Assembly: GCA_028281525.1 (NCBI GenBank)
Contig: JANQJR010000019.1
Span: 1-64,000 of the forward strand
From: Magnetovibrio sp.
Lineage (GTDB): Bacteria; Pseudomonadota; Alphaproteobacteria; Rhodospirillales; Magnetovibrionaceae
DNA: 64,000 nucleotides
Reading direction: 5' to 3'
The notes under the pieces were generated by a model, which was not told the DNA's origin, made no database searches, and worked only from the letters and a program-made list of their open reading frames with translations. Below, piece after piece: positions 44,552-53,624 of this stretch. Each line of letters begins with the position of its first letter. Position 1 is the first letter of the stretch. The position numbers were made by a program, and so were the translations under genes.

Positions 44552-45505
44552 CTACTGGTTCATGATGGAAATGGCGGCGGGGCCGATCACCACCATGAAC
44601 AGAGGCGGCAGGAAGAATATGATCATCGGCACGGTCAGCTTGGCGGGTAGCGACGCGCCTTTCTTTTCCGCGATGGCCATGCGCTCCTGACGGCGTTCCT
44701 GGGACAGCACTTTCAAGGCCTGCCCCACCGGGGTGCCGTATTTCTCCGACTGCACCAAGGTGGTGGCGAGCGACTTGATCGCCGGCAGGCCGGTACGGTC
44801 GGCGAAGTTCATGTACGCCTTGTGCCGGTCGCCCAGGTACGCGAGTTCGGCGGACGTGATGCCGAATTCCTGGGCGAGCACGGGGGATTTTTCGCCGATT
44901 TCTTCGGTGACCTTGTCGAAGGCCCCTTCGACCGACAGGCCACCTTCGACGCAGATCACCATCAAATCGAGCGCGTCGGCGAAACCCTTGTTCAATTCCA
45001 CTTGGCGCTTTTGCGCGGAGTTGGTGATGTAGACCTTGGGCAGGTAGAAACCGATCGCGCCGCCGACCGCCATCATCAGGACCTTGACCGGGGCGGGGTA
45101 GGGGAAGTCCTGCCACAGCGCCGTGACAAACAGCGTGGCGACGAACACCGCCGCAGCCATGGCAACACGCGCGAACAGGAAACTGATCAATGCGTTTTGG
45201 CTGCGGTAGCCGGCTTGGGACAGGCTTTCCTTCAGTTCTTTGGATGACAGCGCTTCATCCAGTTTCAGAGCTTTGAGGATTTTCTTCATCAGCTCGGTCT
45301 TGCCTTGTTGCTGGCGCTGGCGGATGGCGGAGCCTTTGGACTGCAACGCATCCAATTGCGCGCGGGACATGTCCGCGCGCGTTTGGGACAGCATCTTCAC
45401 GCGTTTGGACGAACTGTCGCCTTTGAGGAAGGGCAGGGCCACGGCCGCAACGGAAACCAGGGCGGCGAGAACGGCGAGCGTGACGATCAGTGTCGGTTCA
45501 TCCAT
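44552..45505 (-). CDS. tadC: Tad pilus inner-membrane protein TadC
   Basis: A 317-residue type II secretion F-domain protein. The N-terminal helix is about 5-27. A cytoplasmic region carries the T2SSF domain (about 170-300), with FADALDLMVICVEGGLSVEGAF, as in other TadC proteins (split there by the Cys). The hydrophobic C-terminus is MIIFFLPPLFMVVIGPAAI. TadC partners TadB to form the platform on which the ATPase acts. The gap from tadB is 10 bases. Confidence 0.93.
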   Translation of the reverse strand: MDEPTLIVTLAVLAALVSVAAVALPFLKGDSSSKRVKMLSQTRADMSRAQLDALQSKGSAIRQRQQQGKTELMKKILKALKLDEALSSKELKESLSQAGYRSQNALISFLFARVAMAAAVFVATLFVTALWQDFPYPAPVKVLMMAVGGAIGFYLPKVYITNSAQKRQVELNKGFADALDLMVICVEGGLSVEGAFDKVTEEIGEKSPVLAQEFGITSAELAYLGDRHKAYMNFADRTGLPAIKSLATTLVQSEKYGTPVGQALKVLSQERRQERMAIAEKKGASLPAKLTVPMIIFFLPPLFMVVIGPAAISIMNQ

Positions 45506-45515
45506 GGACCTTGCC

Positions 45516-46496
45516 TCACACCTCGAAGTTGATCATTTGCGCCATGACGAAGACGCCCACGGCCATCATGCCGAGCCCGATGAACACCAAGTGAATGCCT
45601 TCGGTGAACAGGGTCGCCACATACGCCGGGTTGACCAGCGACAGCATGCCCAGCACGAAGAACGGCAAGCTGGCGATGATCGCCGCCGAAGATTTGGCCT
45701 CTGAACTGAGCGCCTTGATCTTGTCCTTCATGCGCTTGCGGTCGCGCAACACGTCGGAAAGGTTCTCCAGCGTGTCGGCCAGATTGCCGCCGGTTTGCTT
45801 TTGGATCTGCAAGACGATGGCGAAAAATTTGAATTCCGCGGTTGGAATGCGGCGAAGGGCGCGCTCCATGATGTCTTCCAGTGTCATGCCAAGCTTTTGG
45901 CCTTCCACGATCATGGTGAATTCTTCACCCAGCGGGCCCTCGAACTCACGGGAAATCACCGCCAGGCATTCGCCTACCGGCAGGCCGGAACGGATGCCGC
46001 GGGTGATCACGTCGATGGCTTCGGCAAAATGCTTGGTGAAATCGTTCTGACGCCCGGACGCCATGCGCGCCAGCACCAACTTGGGTAAACCGATGCCCAT
46101 GGCGACGCCCACGGCGGGAATGGCGATGGGGGGCGCGCCGACAATGAAGCCGATAAACAGGCCCGCGATGCCAAGCCCGACGCACACCACGATGAACGAC
46201 GATACCTCGACCTGCAGGCCGGCTTGCAAGAGGGCAGAGGAGATCTTTTCGCCCATGCCTTCGTCTTTCTTCTCTTCGCCGAGGCCCTTGAGCTTGTCCT
46301 GAATGCGCTTTTGCCGACGGCTTTCGGCCTTCGCCGACACGTTGCCGGCGTTGGCCAGCGTACCGAACTGTTCGATGCGTTGCTGCAGGCGCACCTTCGG
46401 CTTCATGGTGAACGAAACCGCGGCGGTTACGCCCAACATGATGACGACAATGCCGCCGACGGCGATGGCCAGGATTGTGGTGGTATCAAGTTCCAT
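45516..46496 (-). CDS. tadB: Tad pilus inner-membrane protein TadB
   Basis: A 326-residue T2SSF-domain protein. An N-terminal helix (about 9-30) is followed by a basic cytoplasmic part (KPKVRLQQRIEQ), two hydrophobic segments near 110-145 and the F domain with AEAIDVITRGIRSGLPVGECL. LADTLENLSDVLRDRKRMKDK is the typical coiled segment. I start at the ATG at 46496, which shares one base with the tadA stop (TAATG); the 50 extra upstream residues overlap tadA and are not part of it. Confidence 0.94.
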   Translation of the reverse strand: MELDTTTILAIAVGGIVVIMLGVTAAVSFTMKPKVRLQQRIEQFGTLANAGNVSAKAESRRQKRIQDKLKGLGEEKKDEGMGEKISSALLQAGLQVEVSSFIVVCVGLGIAGLFIGFIVGAPPIAIPAVGVAMGIGLPKLVLARMASGRQNDFTKHFAEAIDVITRGIRSGLPVGECLAVISREFEGPLGEEFTMIVEGQKLGMTLEDIMERALRRIPTAEFKFFAIVLQIQKQTGGNLADTLENLSDVLRDRKRMKDKIKALSSEAKSSAAIIASLPFFVLGMLSLVNPAYVATLFTEGIHLVFIGLGMMAVGVFVMAQMINFEV

Positions 46497-47974
46497 TAAG
46501 CCCCCGTGAACTGCAGGGCTTCGGCGAGCTTCGCTTCCAGTCCATAGTAGCGCGCTTTGTCCCAGAAGCTGGGGCGCATGCCCGTGAATTTGTGCCGCCC
46601 GACCAGTTTGCCGCTGGCGTCTTCGCCTTCGATCTCGTAAACGCAAATGTCTTGTAAGGTGACGACTTCGCCTTCCATGCCGACCACTTCGGTCAGATGG
46701 GTGATTTTACGCGAACCGTCGCGCAGGCGCGCCGCCTGGACGATGACGTTGACCGCGCCTGAGATTTGTTCGCGCATGGCCTTGGACGGCAGATTGTAGC
46801 CGCCCATCATGATCATGTTTTCGACACGCGAAATGGCCTCGCGCGGGTTGTTGGCGTGAACCGTTCCCATGGAGCCGTCGTGTCCGGTGTTCATGGCTTG
46901 CAGCAAATCGAACGCTTCGGGTCCGCGCACTTCACCCACGATGATGCGTTCAGGGCGCATGCGCAGACAGTTTTTGACCAGATCGCGCATGGTGATTTCG
47001 CCCTTGCCTTCCAAGTTGGGCGGGCGGGTTTCCAGGCGCACCACGTGGGGCTGTTGCAGTTGCAACTCGGCAGAGTCCTCGCAGGTGATGATGCGCTCAT
47101 CCGGATCGATGTGGCCGGTCATGCAATTGAGTAAGGTGGTTTTGCCTGAACCGGTGCCGCCGGAAATCAAGGTGTTCAAGCGGATCGCGGAGATGACCTC
47201 CAGGACCTGCTTGAGTTCCGGCGTGATGGAGCCGAAGTTGAGCAGGTCGTCCAGCGTCAACTTATCCTTCTTGAACTTACGGATGGTGAGCGCGGTGCCG
47301 TCGATGGCGAGCGGCGGGGCGATGACGTTGACGCGCGAGCCGTCGGCCAGGCGCGCGTCGCAAATCGGGCTGGCTTCGTCGACGCGACGTCCCACGGCGG
47401 ACACGATGCGTTGGCAGATGTTCATCAATTGCGCTTGGTCGCGGAATGAGACCTCGGTCTTTTCCATTTTGCCGCCGACTTCGATGTAGCAAACGTCGGG
47501 GCCGTTGACCATCAGGTCGGCGATGTCGTCGCGCACCAGCAACGGCTCCAAGGGGCCGAGGCCAAGGATGTCATTGCAGATGTCTTGAATGACGGTTTGT
47601 TGTTCCTGAATGGACAGCACCAACCCCCGCATGGAGATGATTTCGCTGACCATGTCGTTGATTTCCTCGCGCACCTGTTCCGCCGTGAGCGAGCTGAGCT
47701 CCGCCAGGTCGACGGCTTCCATCAGGTCGTTGAAGACGTTGACCTTGACCTCGTCGAGCTTTTCCTTGGCTTCGTTGCTCAAGGGTGCGTCGGCCTTGCT
47801 TTTGGGTTCCGCCGTCGGCGCGGAGGGCGGCGCGGCTTCGACGGGCTGGTCGTCTTCGGCGGGCTTGTCCGCCGTGGGTGCTGGCGCTGGCTTGTCTTTG
47901 GCCTTGTCCGTATCACCGAAGGGTTTCGGTGACGGAGTTGCGCCGGGTGTTGCTGTGCCGCGTCGTCCAAACAT
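46496..47974 (-). CDS. cpaF: Tad pilus assembly ATPase TadA/CpaF
   Basis: A 492-residue secretion ATPase. The first 85 residues are a low-complexity Pro/Ala/Lys stretch unlike the rest. The ATPase core has Walker A GGTGSGKTTLLN, the Asp box (ERIITCEDSAEL), Walker B-like ERIIVGEVRGPEA and the His box GHDGSMGTVHANNP. TadA powers pilus assembly at the inner membrane and, in some species, retraction. It lies between cpaE (70-base gap) and tadB (one-base overlap). Confidence 0.96.
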   Translation of the reverse strand: MFGRRGTATPGATPSPKPFGDTDKAKDKPAPAPTADKPAEDDQPVEAAPPSAPTAEPKSKADAPLSNEAKEKLDEVKVNVFNDLMEAVDLAELSSLTAEQVREEINDMVSEIISMRGLVLSIQEQQTVIQDICNDILGLGPLEPLLVRDDIADLMVNGPDVCYIEVGGKMEKTEVSFRDQAQLMNICQRIVSAVGRRVDEASPICDARLADGSRVNVIAPPLAIDGTALTIRKFKKDKLTLDDLLNFGSITPELKQVLEVISAIRLNTLISGGTGSGKTTLLNCMTGHIDPDERIITCEDSAELQLQQPHVVRLETRPPNLEGKGEITMRDLVKNCLRMRPERIIVGEVRGPEAFDLLQAMNTGHDGSMGTVHANNPREAISRVENMIMMGGYNLPSKAMREQISGAVNVIVQAARLRDGSRKITHLTEVVGMEGEVVTLQDICVYEIEGEDASGKLVGRHKFTGMRPSFWDKARYYGLEAKLAEALQFTGA

Positions 47975-48043
47975 GATGCCGAGTTGTTCTTTGCTTCTGG
48001 TTGCCGTCCCTCAAGGACAGGTATCTATCTTAAGGATTTGGCC

Positions 48044-49243
48044 TCATTTCTTGAAGAGGGAAGCCAAAAGCCCGCCGCCGGTTTTTTCCTTCGCCAATTG
48101 CGACGCGCTTTCCTTGCCGCTGACCATTTTCGCCAGCGTTTCGATGCAGTGTGCCGCGTCCGATTTTTTCGCGACTTTTTTGAGCATTTCGCCGTTGTTC
48201 ATGGCTGTGGCGAAGGCGTCACCGTCGAACGGAATGCTCAAGGCCGGGGCCATGCCCAAGACGTCATTGAACTCCTTTTCGGTGAGCGCGCCTTGTTTCA
48301 GTTCTCCGACGCGATTCAGGATCACGCGGGTCGGTGCCTCCAGCCCGCGGTTGGGGGCCAGGAATTCGACCAGGTTCTTGCCGTCGCGGAGGTTGTAGAG
48401 ATCCGGTATGCCGACGATAACTGTGTCGTCGGCGTCGACCACCATGTCCTGGACCCAGGCGTTCCACATGTGCGGGATGTCCAGGATCACGTAGCTGGCC
48501 ATTTGCTTGACGATGTTGAGTACGGCTTCCAGAGCATGCGGGGTGATTTCGATCCCGCTGTTCAAATTGCCCGGCGCGCACAGCAGCGACACATTCTTTC
48601 CGCCCGACTCCATGAACCGCGTCAGCATCATTTCGTCGATGGAACCCGCCTGGGCGATGGCGTCGGCGATGGTTTGATTGGGTTGTAGGTTGTAACTGAG
48701 CGCGGCCGTGCCATAAGGGATGTCGAGATCGACGATGATCACGTCTTCGTCGTACAACTCCGCCAGTTCAGAGGCGACGTTGTGCGCCAGCACGGAGCTG
48801 CCGACCCCGCCACGCATACCGGTAAATGCGATGGTGCGGCTTTTGGCCTTCATCGACTTGTCGGCGAACGCATCGAGGATCGCGGTCTTCAGTTCTTCGC
48901 CCGACACGGTGCGCAGAAAATACTGGCTGACGCCTTGTTCGAGCAGGGTTTTGAACAGGTTGATATCGTTCTCCGCGCCGATCAGAACCACCCGGGTGCC
49001 CGGTTGGCACACATCGGCCAGCGCGTTCAACTCGTTGAACAACGCGTCGTCTTCGGCGGTGGTTTCGATGATGAGCAGTTCCGGCGTGGAGCGTTGCGAT
49101 AGAAACTCCAGCGCCGCCTGCATGCCGCCGTCTTGCACCGCCACGCTGGAGCGCAGGAACAGCCGGTCTTGCGTAAGGGAATTCACCGCTTCCCGCACAG
49201 CGTCGGTCAAGACGAATGCACCGATGTTGATTCTCAGAATCAA
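48044..49243 (-). CDS. cpaE: Pilus localisation ATPase CpaE/TadZ
   Basis: A 399-residue protein. The N-terminal half (about 5-125) is a receiver-like pseudo domain (LLIIETTAEDDALFNELNAL) that lacks normal phosphorylation residues. The C-terminal half is a MinD/ParA-like ATPase with a deviant Walker motif TGMRGGVGSSVLAHNVA, and VIVDLDIPYGTAAL. CpaE/TadZ places the Tad machine at the pole. The strongest start is the TTG at 49243 with GGGGAGG five bases upstream; the next in-frame start upstream, at 49267, overlaps that ribosome site. It is 77 bases downstream of cpaD. Confidence 0.92.
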   Translation of the reverse strand: MILRINIGAFVLTDAVREAVNSLTQDRLFLRSSVAVQDGGMQAALEFLSQRSTPELLIIETTAEDDALFNELNALADVCQPGTRVVLIGAENDINLFKTLLEQGVSQYFLRTVSGEELKTAILDAFADKSMKAKSRTIAFTGMRGGVGSSVLAHNVASELAELYDEDVIIVDLDIPYGTAALSYNLQPNQTIADAIAQAGSIDEMMLTRFMESGGKNVSLLCAPGNLNSGIEITPHALEAVLNIVKQMASYVILDIPHMWNAWVQDMVVDADDTVIVGIPDLYNLRDGKNLVEFLAPNRGLEAPTRVILNRVGELKQGALTEKEFNDVLGMAPALSIPFDGDAFATAMNNGEMLKKVAKKSDAAHCIETLAKMVSGKESASQLAKEKTGGGLLASLFKK

Positions 49244-49320
49244 AAGGGCCTCCCCTCGTCCTTGCAACGACGCCTCATCCTATACGGATGCAATTTCGCG
49301 AAGCCTTGGTCCATGATCAA

Positions 49321-49950
49321 TTACTCTTCAATAAAGCTTTCGTATTGTGCGCCGCCTTGATGGTTGAAGATGCCGGTGTCCGATCGGCTGGCGTTGCCGC
49401 CGCCCACGGGTTTGGCTTGCATCAGATCTCCCGGGTTGGCGGTCATTTGGCCGATGTTGCGTTGCATCGCGCAGCCATAGTTGGAGTGGGGTGCGTTGTC
49501 TGGGAGCCAGGATGGGCGCGAGCTCCAATCACCGCACTCCGGAGCAACCACTTTGTTGGCGGTGAACCCCAGAATGGCGTTCGGCGCTTTGATGGTGGTT
49601 TCCGTGACGATGGTGAATTCACCGGCACGCAGGCCATTGGCGATCAAGACATCGCGGATGCGCTCCGGCTGGGTGCTTTCTACCATGATCGGGGCGCGGC
49701 CGCGGGTCACGAAATCGCGCAGAAAGTTGCGGAATTTAGCGCTGTCCTTGGCGCTCAATTCAACGCCTTCGAACGGCACGCTCACGCTCACGGACACAGG
49801 CTCGCTGGCGACCTGGATGGGGTGGTTCTGGCGGTAGTCCAGATTTTCCGGCTTTGGCGCCGTCGAGGTTTTGGCGCATGCCGCGACGCTGGCGCACAGC
49901 AAACCGGCAAGGACAAGGCGGCTGACGATGGAGGCTGAGGTCATGCTCAT
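49321..49950 (-). CDS. cpaD: Pilus assembly lipoprotein CpaD
   Basis: A 209-residue outer-membrane lipoprotein. The signal peptide ends in the lipobox VAAC (Cys about 25). The mature part contains the CpaD pattern: HPIQVASEPVSVSV, then a region rich in charged residues, GRAPIMVEST and NYGCAMQRNIGQMTANPGDL, the last being the most conserved part of the family, with a Cys that may pair with the upstream Cys (PECGDW). CpaD helps the secretin CpaC assemble in the outer membrane. The ATG codons at 49950 and 49944 are both possible starts. It follows cpaC with a 6-base gap. Confidence 0.92.
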   Translation of the reverse strand: MSMTSASIVSRLVLAGLLCASVAACAKTSTAPKPENLDYRQNHPIQVASEPVSVSVSVPFEGVELSAKDSAKFRNFLRDFVTRGRAPIMVESTQPERIRDVLIANGLRAGEFTIVTETTIKAPNAILGFTANKVVAPECGDWSSRPSWLPDNAPHSNYGCAMQRNIGQMTANPGDLMQAKPVGGGNASRSDTGIFNHQGGAQYESFIEE

Positions 49951-49956
49951 GATCGC

Positions 49957-51408
49957 TTACTCCATGATGTAACCGTACGGGCCCGCCAGCGGTGTGGCGT
50001 AAGGCGGTAGCGGGGTGTGGGCGTAACGGCTGTGCAGGTGGCCCAACAGGTACATATCGAAATCGCTAGCCGCGGCGAAGCCGTCGCTCGGCAAGGCGAG
50101 GCGTGCGTCGTTGCCGACCGGATCCGCCAGATAGGCGGTCACGGTGATGATCAGTTCGGTTTCTTCGTTTTGGAACTGTTCGCTGCGGAACAGCGCGCCC
50201 AGGATCGGCACGTCCTTCAGGCCCGGGATGCCGTCGATGGTGGTGCTGAGATCGTTTTGGATCAAGCCTGCCAACATCACGGAGCCGCCTGACGGCAGGT
50301 CGACGATGGTTTCCGTGCGCTTTTGCGACAGGCCGGGAATGTTACCGACAGCGATGGTGGTGTCACGGTCCGATACTTCGGCGTAGATGTGCAAGCTGAT
50401 TTGTCCGTCGTCGAGCACGGTTGGCCTGAACTTCAATTGGACGCCGAAGGGGGTCTGCTCATAGGTGATCGTGCCGTTTTCGTCGATCGCCGCGGGCATG
50501 GGAAAAGAGCCGCCCGCCAGGAACGACGCGGTCTCACCGGAAATCGCGGTGAGTGACGGCTCTGCCAGGGTCTTGGCCAAGCCGTTCTGTTCCAGGACGC
50601 GATAAGTGATGGCGCCGATGCCGTCGATGGATGGGGCGATGTTGCCGGTGGCGAACGCCGTGGCGACGGCAGTCGAGGCATAAGCCGGCGAGATCGTCAT
50701 CGTGCTGGAGTGGCCGAAGTTTACTGTAGCGGTGAAATCGAAGCCTAAGTTCTTGATCGCGGAGCGTTTGATTTCGGATACACGGGCCTGAATGATGACT
50801 TGGCGCGAGCCCAAAATTTCCAGGTTGTTGACGATATCCAGATTGTCCGGCACGAAGCGCCGCGCAATGTTGACGGCTTGCGCCGACACGCCGGCGGAGC
50901 GGACGAAACCGTTGAGGAACACGCCGTTGCGTTGCGACGACACCTGGATCTTTTCTTTCGCCATGACTTCTTTGAATGCCGCGCGGATGCCCGCGACATC
51001 GACGTCGACTTGGATGTCGCCTTGGAACTGGATGTTGCCGTCGATGTCTTCGAAGATCACAGAGGTCGATCCGACGCCACGGGCAAGGATGTAGACGTGC
51101 GTGCGTGCACCGTCTTCGGGCAAGATGATATCGGCGATCTCCGGATTCGCGACGATGACATTGCGCACTTCGGACGGCAGACGCACGGAAACGACCTTGT
51201 TCAAGGGCACGCGCACAAGCTCCGACGTCTCGTGCATCAGCCACTCGGGCTTGGCGGCTTGCGACGATGGGGCGGGCATGGGGGCGCCGATCGTCGGACT
51301 GGCGGCGCTGACGTCCCGGCCCGGAACTTGTTGGGCGAAGGCCGAGCCCGCCAGCAGCGCCAAGGCGCTGAGCGTACCGGCAAGGAACGGGACCCGGATC
51401 TTTGTCAT
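49957..51408 (-). CDS. cpaC: Outer-membrane secretin CpaC/RcpA
   Basis: A 483-residue secretin. A signal peptide (about 1-25, AFAQ) is followed by an N-terminal domain with LNKVVSVRLPSEVRNVIVANPEIADI, typical of the Tad-type N0/BON region (split by turns), then the secretin domain (about 240-420) with AEPSLTAISGETASFLAGG and VMLAGLIQNDLSTT. It forms the outer-membrane pore for Flp pili. The C-terminal 45 residues are Pro/Tyr-rich and may contact other subunits. Its ATG overlaps the cpaB stop by four bases. Confidence 0.95.
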   Translation of the reverse strand: MTKIRVPFLAGTLSALALLAGSAFAQQVPGRDVSAASPTIGAPMPAPSSQAAKPEWLMHETSELVRVPLNKVVSVRLPSEVRNVIVANPEIADIILPEDGARTHVYILARGVGSTSVIFEDIDGNIQFQGDIQVDVDVAGIRAAFKEVMAKEKIQVSSQRNGVFLNGFVRSAGVSAQAVNIARRFVPDNLDIVNNLEILGSRQVIIQARVSEIKRSAIKNLGFDFTATVNFGHSSTMTISPAYASTAVATAFATGNIAPSIDGIGAITYRVLEQNGLAKTLAEPSLTAISGETASFLAGGSFPMPAAIDENGTITYEQTPFGVQLKFRPTVLDDGQISLHIYAEVSDRDTTIAVGNIPGLSQKRTETIVDLPSGGSVMLAGLIQNDLSTTIDGIPGLKDVPILGALFRSEQFQNEETELIITVTAYLADPVGNDARLALPSDGFAAASDFDMYLLGHLHSRYAHTPLPPYATPLAGPYGYIME

Positions 51409-52550
51409 TCGCCGTAGTCCTCCGTCCCGTCGTCCAAGACGTCGTCGACCTCGTCGGCCGCGTCGCCCAAATCGCCCAAGCCGTCTTCTGCTTGTGCGGC
51501 TGCCGTGGCGCCGGCGCCCCGGTAAACGGTGATTTTTCGCCGTGTGGGTGCAGCCGTCGATCGCGGTGCGCTAGGCTGTCCCAGAGCAGGGGCTTTTGCG
51601 GCAGGTCTCGGTTTGAAGATCGGCGCAGGTTCGTCGTTTATGGCATCGCTGCCCATGGCGTCGTCATATTCGTCGGACGTCTGGTAGTCGCCCCGGGGGC
51701 GCACGTCACCGCCAAATCCCCGGTAACCACCATCCTCGCCAGCAATCAATTTGTCGAAGGAACTCAGCAGCGGGCTCACCTCCACATCCGTGGTGAACGG
51801 ACGGCCAGTGCGCGGCTCTCCCTCTTCGGCAGCGCGCAGAGACAGGGACAATTTGCCCATGTTCTTGGCGGTATTGATGATTTCCGCTTGCTTGGGCGTC
51901 ACTTCCAACAGCACGGTCTTGGACACCATTGCACCGGTTTCAAATTCGTCAACTTTTTGGTCGACGGCGAGGACACGCAAGTCTTCCAAGATGGTTTCGC
52001 TGGTGTATTCCAGCGCGATGATGCTTTCCGGCTCTTCACCGGCATGCTGTTCCATGGCGCGGCGCACCATTTTATGGGTCAAAACCATGTCCACCCGGTC
52101 GCCGGGCAGTACAAAGCCGCCGGCGGAGACTTCGGCGCTGGACTTCACCGCAATGGCGCGCATGCCAGGGGCGAGGGAGCCGGGCAGGAACCCGGGGTCG
52201 CCGCTTTTGTAAAGTTTGGCTTTTGTGATGGGTTCGCCCTTGAGGATGCCGAAACGGGTGACGTGCTTTTCGTCGACGAGTTTCTGCAACGGATTGTCGC
52301 CCTTGCGCCGGACCAGGAACTCTTCCTGGATGGCGTCTTCGGGCCAGGGCTGCCACTCGATGTTTTTGGCGTTGATCACGGTGCCGGTGGGCATGTCGGC
52401 CCCGGCCACCATCACGCTGGTGGTGGGCGCTTTGGGGATCATGGCGGCGAACTCGGCCTCTTGCGAGGTCAAATAGCTGCGCAGAAGATACGCCGTGCCG
52501 CCGGCCAGGATCACAGCGGCGAAAACCAAGCCTATGACCACAACTCTCAT
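51405..52550 (-). CDS. cpaB: Flp pilus assembly protein CpaB/RcpC
   Basis: A 381-residue protein anchored by an N-terminal helix (about 4-24). The SAF-type domain follows (about 45-115; VMVAGADMPTGTVINAKNI) and then the RcpC domain (LAPGMRAIAVKSSAEVSAGGFVLPGDRVDM, split by a Ser-rich turn). From about residue 265 the sequence becomes acidic and Gly/Asp-rich (GGYRGFGGDVRPRGD to the C-terminal DDVLDDGTEDYGE), an extension not usual in CpaB. CpaB works with the secretin in the periplasm. It is the first gene of the cpa operon. Confidence 0.93.
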   Translation of the reverse strand: MRVVVIGLVFAAVILAGGTAYLLRSYLTSQEAEFAAMIPKAPTTSVMVAGADMPTGTVINAKNIEWQPWPEDAIQEEFLVRRKGDNPLQKLVDEKHVTRFGILKGEPITKAKLYKSGDPGFLPGSLAPGMRAIAVKSSAEVSAGGFVLPGDRVDMVLTHKMVRRAMEQHAGEEPESIIALEYTSETILEDLRVLAVDQKVDEFETGAMVSKTVLLEVTPKQAEIINTAKNMGKLSLSLRAAEEGEPRTGRPFTTDVEVSPLLSSFDKLIAGEDGGYRGFGGDVRPRGDYQTSDEYDDAMGSDAINDEPAPIFKPRPAAKAPALGQPSAPRSTAAPTRRKITVYRGAGATAAAQAEDGLGDLGDAADEVDDVLDDGTEDYGE

Positions 52551-52915
52551 GACGGCACGAAGCTCCCGAGAACAGAATGACGGGTGCGCAGCACAAGCTC
52601 AGACAAGACCTCGGCGCTTGCGCATACGATCATGCTCGTGCGCGGTGCCGGCGTCTTTTTCAGGTGCGAATCGTGCAAACAGACCCCCAAACAGCCTCCC
52701 TCGTAAGCGGCGTGCGGATTTGGCCGGTCTCGGCGGCCGTTTTTGGCAAAAGTTCTTTTGCTTTCAGAGTATAACACCGCACAACTCCCGTACAACCGCA
52801 ACTTCGCGGCCAAATTATTTCCGCGATCCCGAGCCGCCACTGCTATCTTGCGAAAATGATGTAAATTTCATGTTAAAGTCATACAAGTGATTCGCAAGGG
52901 CGGAGCGTGAATTTC
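52551..52915. other. Divergent regulatory region upstream of cpaB
   Basis: This 365-base gap separates cpaB from the DUF6166-type gene. It holds a good minus-strand promoter (next entry), leaving a leader of about 215 bases before cpaB. The left part is GC-rich with short repeats of GTGCG but no recognised riboswitch. No coding frame is convincing. Confidence 0.5.
52768..52795 (-). promoter_or_regulatory. Candidate sigma70 promoter of the cpa operon
   Basis: On the minus strand TTGTAC, a 16-base spacer, then TATACT. It faces cpaB, whose start is about 218 bases downstream. The long leader leaves room for regulation of the whole pilus operon. Confidence 0.6.
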
Positions 52916-53260
52916 ATGTCAACTTACAAAGGCGTGCGCAGCGGGGAAGTGACCAGCGTCACTGTTGATGACGTACCGCTGCAGCCGCGTCTCGATCTGC
53001 GCGCCCTGTCCACGGACGGATATGAATGGGGCTATGTGGGCAGCGGTCCCTATCAATTGGCTTTGGATATTCTGGCTCACGAGTTGGGTGAGCGGCGGGC
53101 GCTGGCCAATTACCGCTCCTTCTGCGAGAACACCATCGCGCGTTTGAGAACCGATAAGTGGGTCTTGGAAGGCGACCAGATCGAGCTGTCCCTGCAGGGG
53201 GTTGTCGAGGTCGATATGACCCTGGAGGAGCTTCTCAATAAAGTTCGCGGAACAAAATAA
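52916..53260 (+). CDS. DUF6166-like small protein
   Basis: A 114-residue cytosolic protein. The visible pattern is strand-rich then helical: TYKGVRSGEVTSVTVDD, PLQPRLDLR, WGYVGSGPYQLALDILAHEL (the most conserved segment of DUF6166 proteins, in which G-Y-x-G-S-G-P-x-Q-L-A-L-A-I-L recurs), NYRSFCENTIARL and EGDQIELSLQGVVE. No function is known for the family. I use the ATG at 52916, with GGAG ten bases upstream, although the GTG at 52907 is possible. It stands alone between the divergent cpa operon and a small membrane protein. Confidence 0.7.
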   Translation: MSTYKGVRSGEVTSVTVDDVPLQPRLDLRALSTDGYEWGYVGSGPYQLALDILAHELGERRALANYRSFCENTIARLRTDKWVLEGDQIELSLQGVVEVDMTLEELLNKVRGTK

Positions 53261-53430
53261 ATATTTTTATACCAATAATTTGTGATTAAAACCTAACCTT
53301 ATAAATTAGGTCTGGGTTGTGATGAGGGTCACTGTGTTCATGTTCCATCCAGCCTATTTTGATTCTATCCGGCGCGCGGTTGAACGGTCTTGGACCGGCC
53401 CGTCCGGTTCGCAGAACAAGGCAACAGACC

Positions 53431-53574
53431 ATGTCTTTTTTTATCGAGTTATGGATGTCTTGGGTCCACATCTTCAAAGGGGTTCCGTATCCCGAATATG
53501 TGGCCGCTATTGTGTTCGTCGGCTTGGTGATTTTTGTGGCGAAAAAAATCAAAGGCATGTCGAGGTACGTGTGA
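53431..53574 (+). CDS. Small single-pass membrane protein
   Basis: A 47-residue protein. SFFIELWMSWVHIFKGV is amphipathic and YVAAIVFVGLVIFVAKKI is a clear transmembrane helix with a positive tail. AAGG lies upstream of the ATG. It is 170 bases downstream of the DUF6166-like gene and faces the large membrane protein gene convergently. It could be a translated small protein. Coding status rests on the membrane helix alone. Confidence 0.4.
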   Translation: MSFFIELWMSWVHIFKGVPYPEYVAAIVFVGLVIFVAKKIKGMSRYV

Positions 53575-53624
53575 AAGCGGCCCACCACCCGGACCGGAAA
53601 CACGGTTCTCAAGCACAAAGCGAT

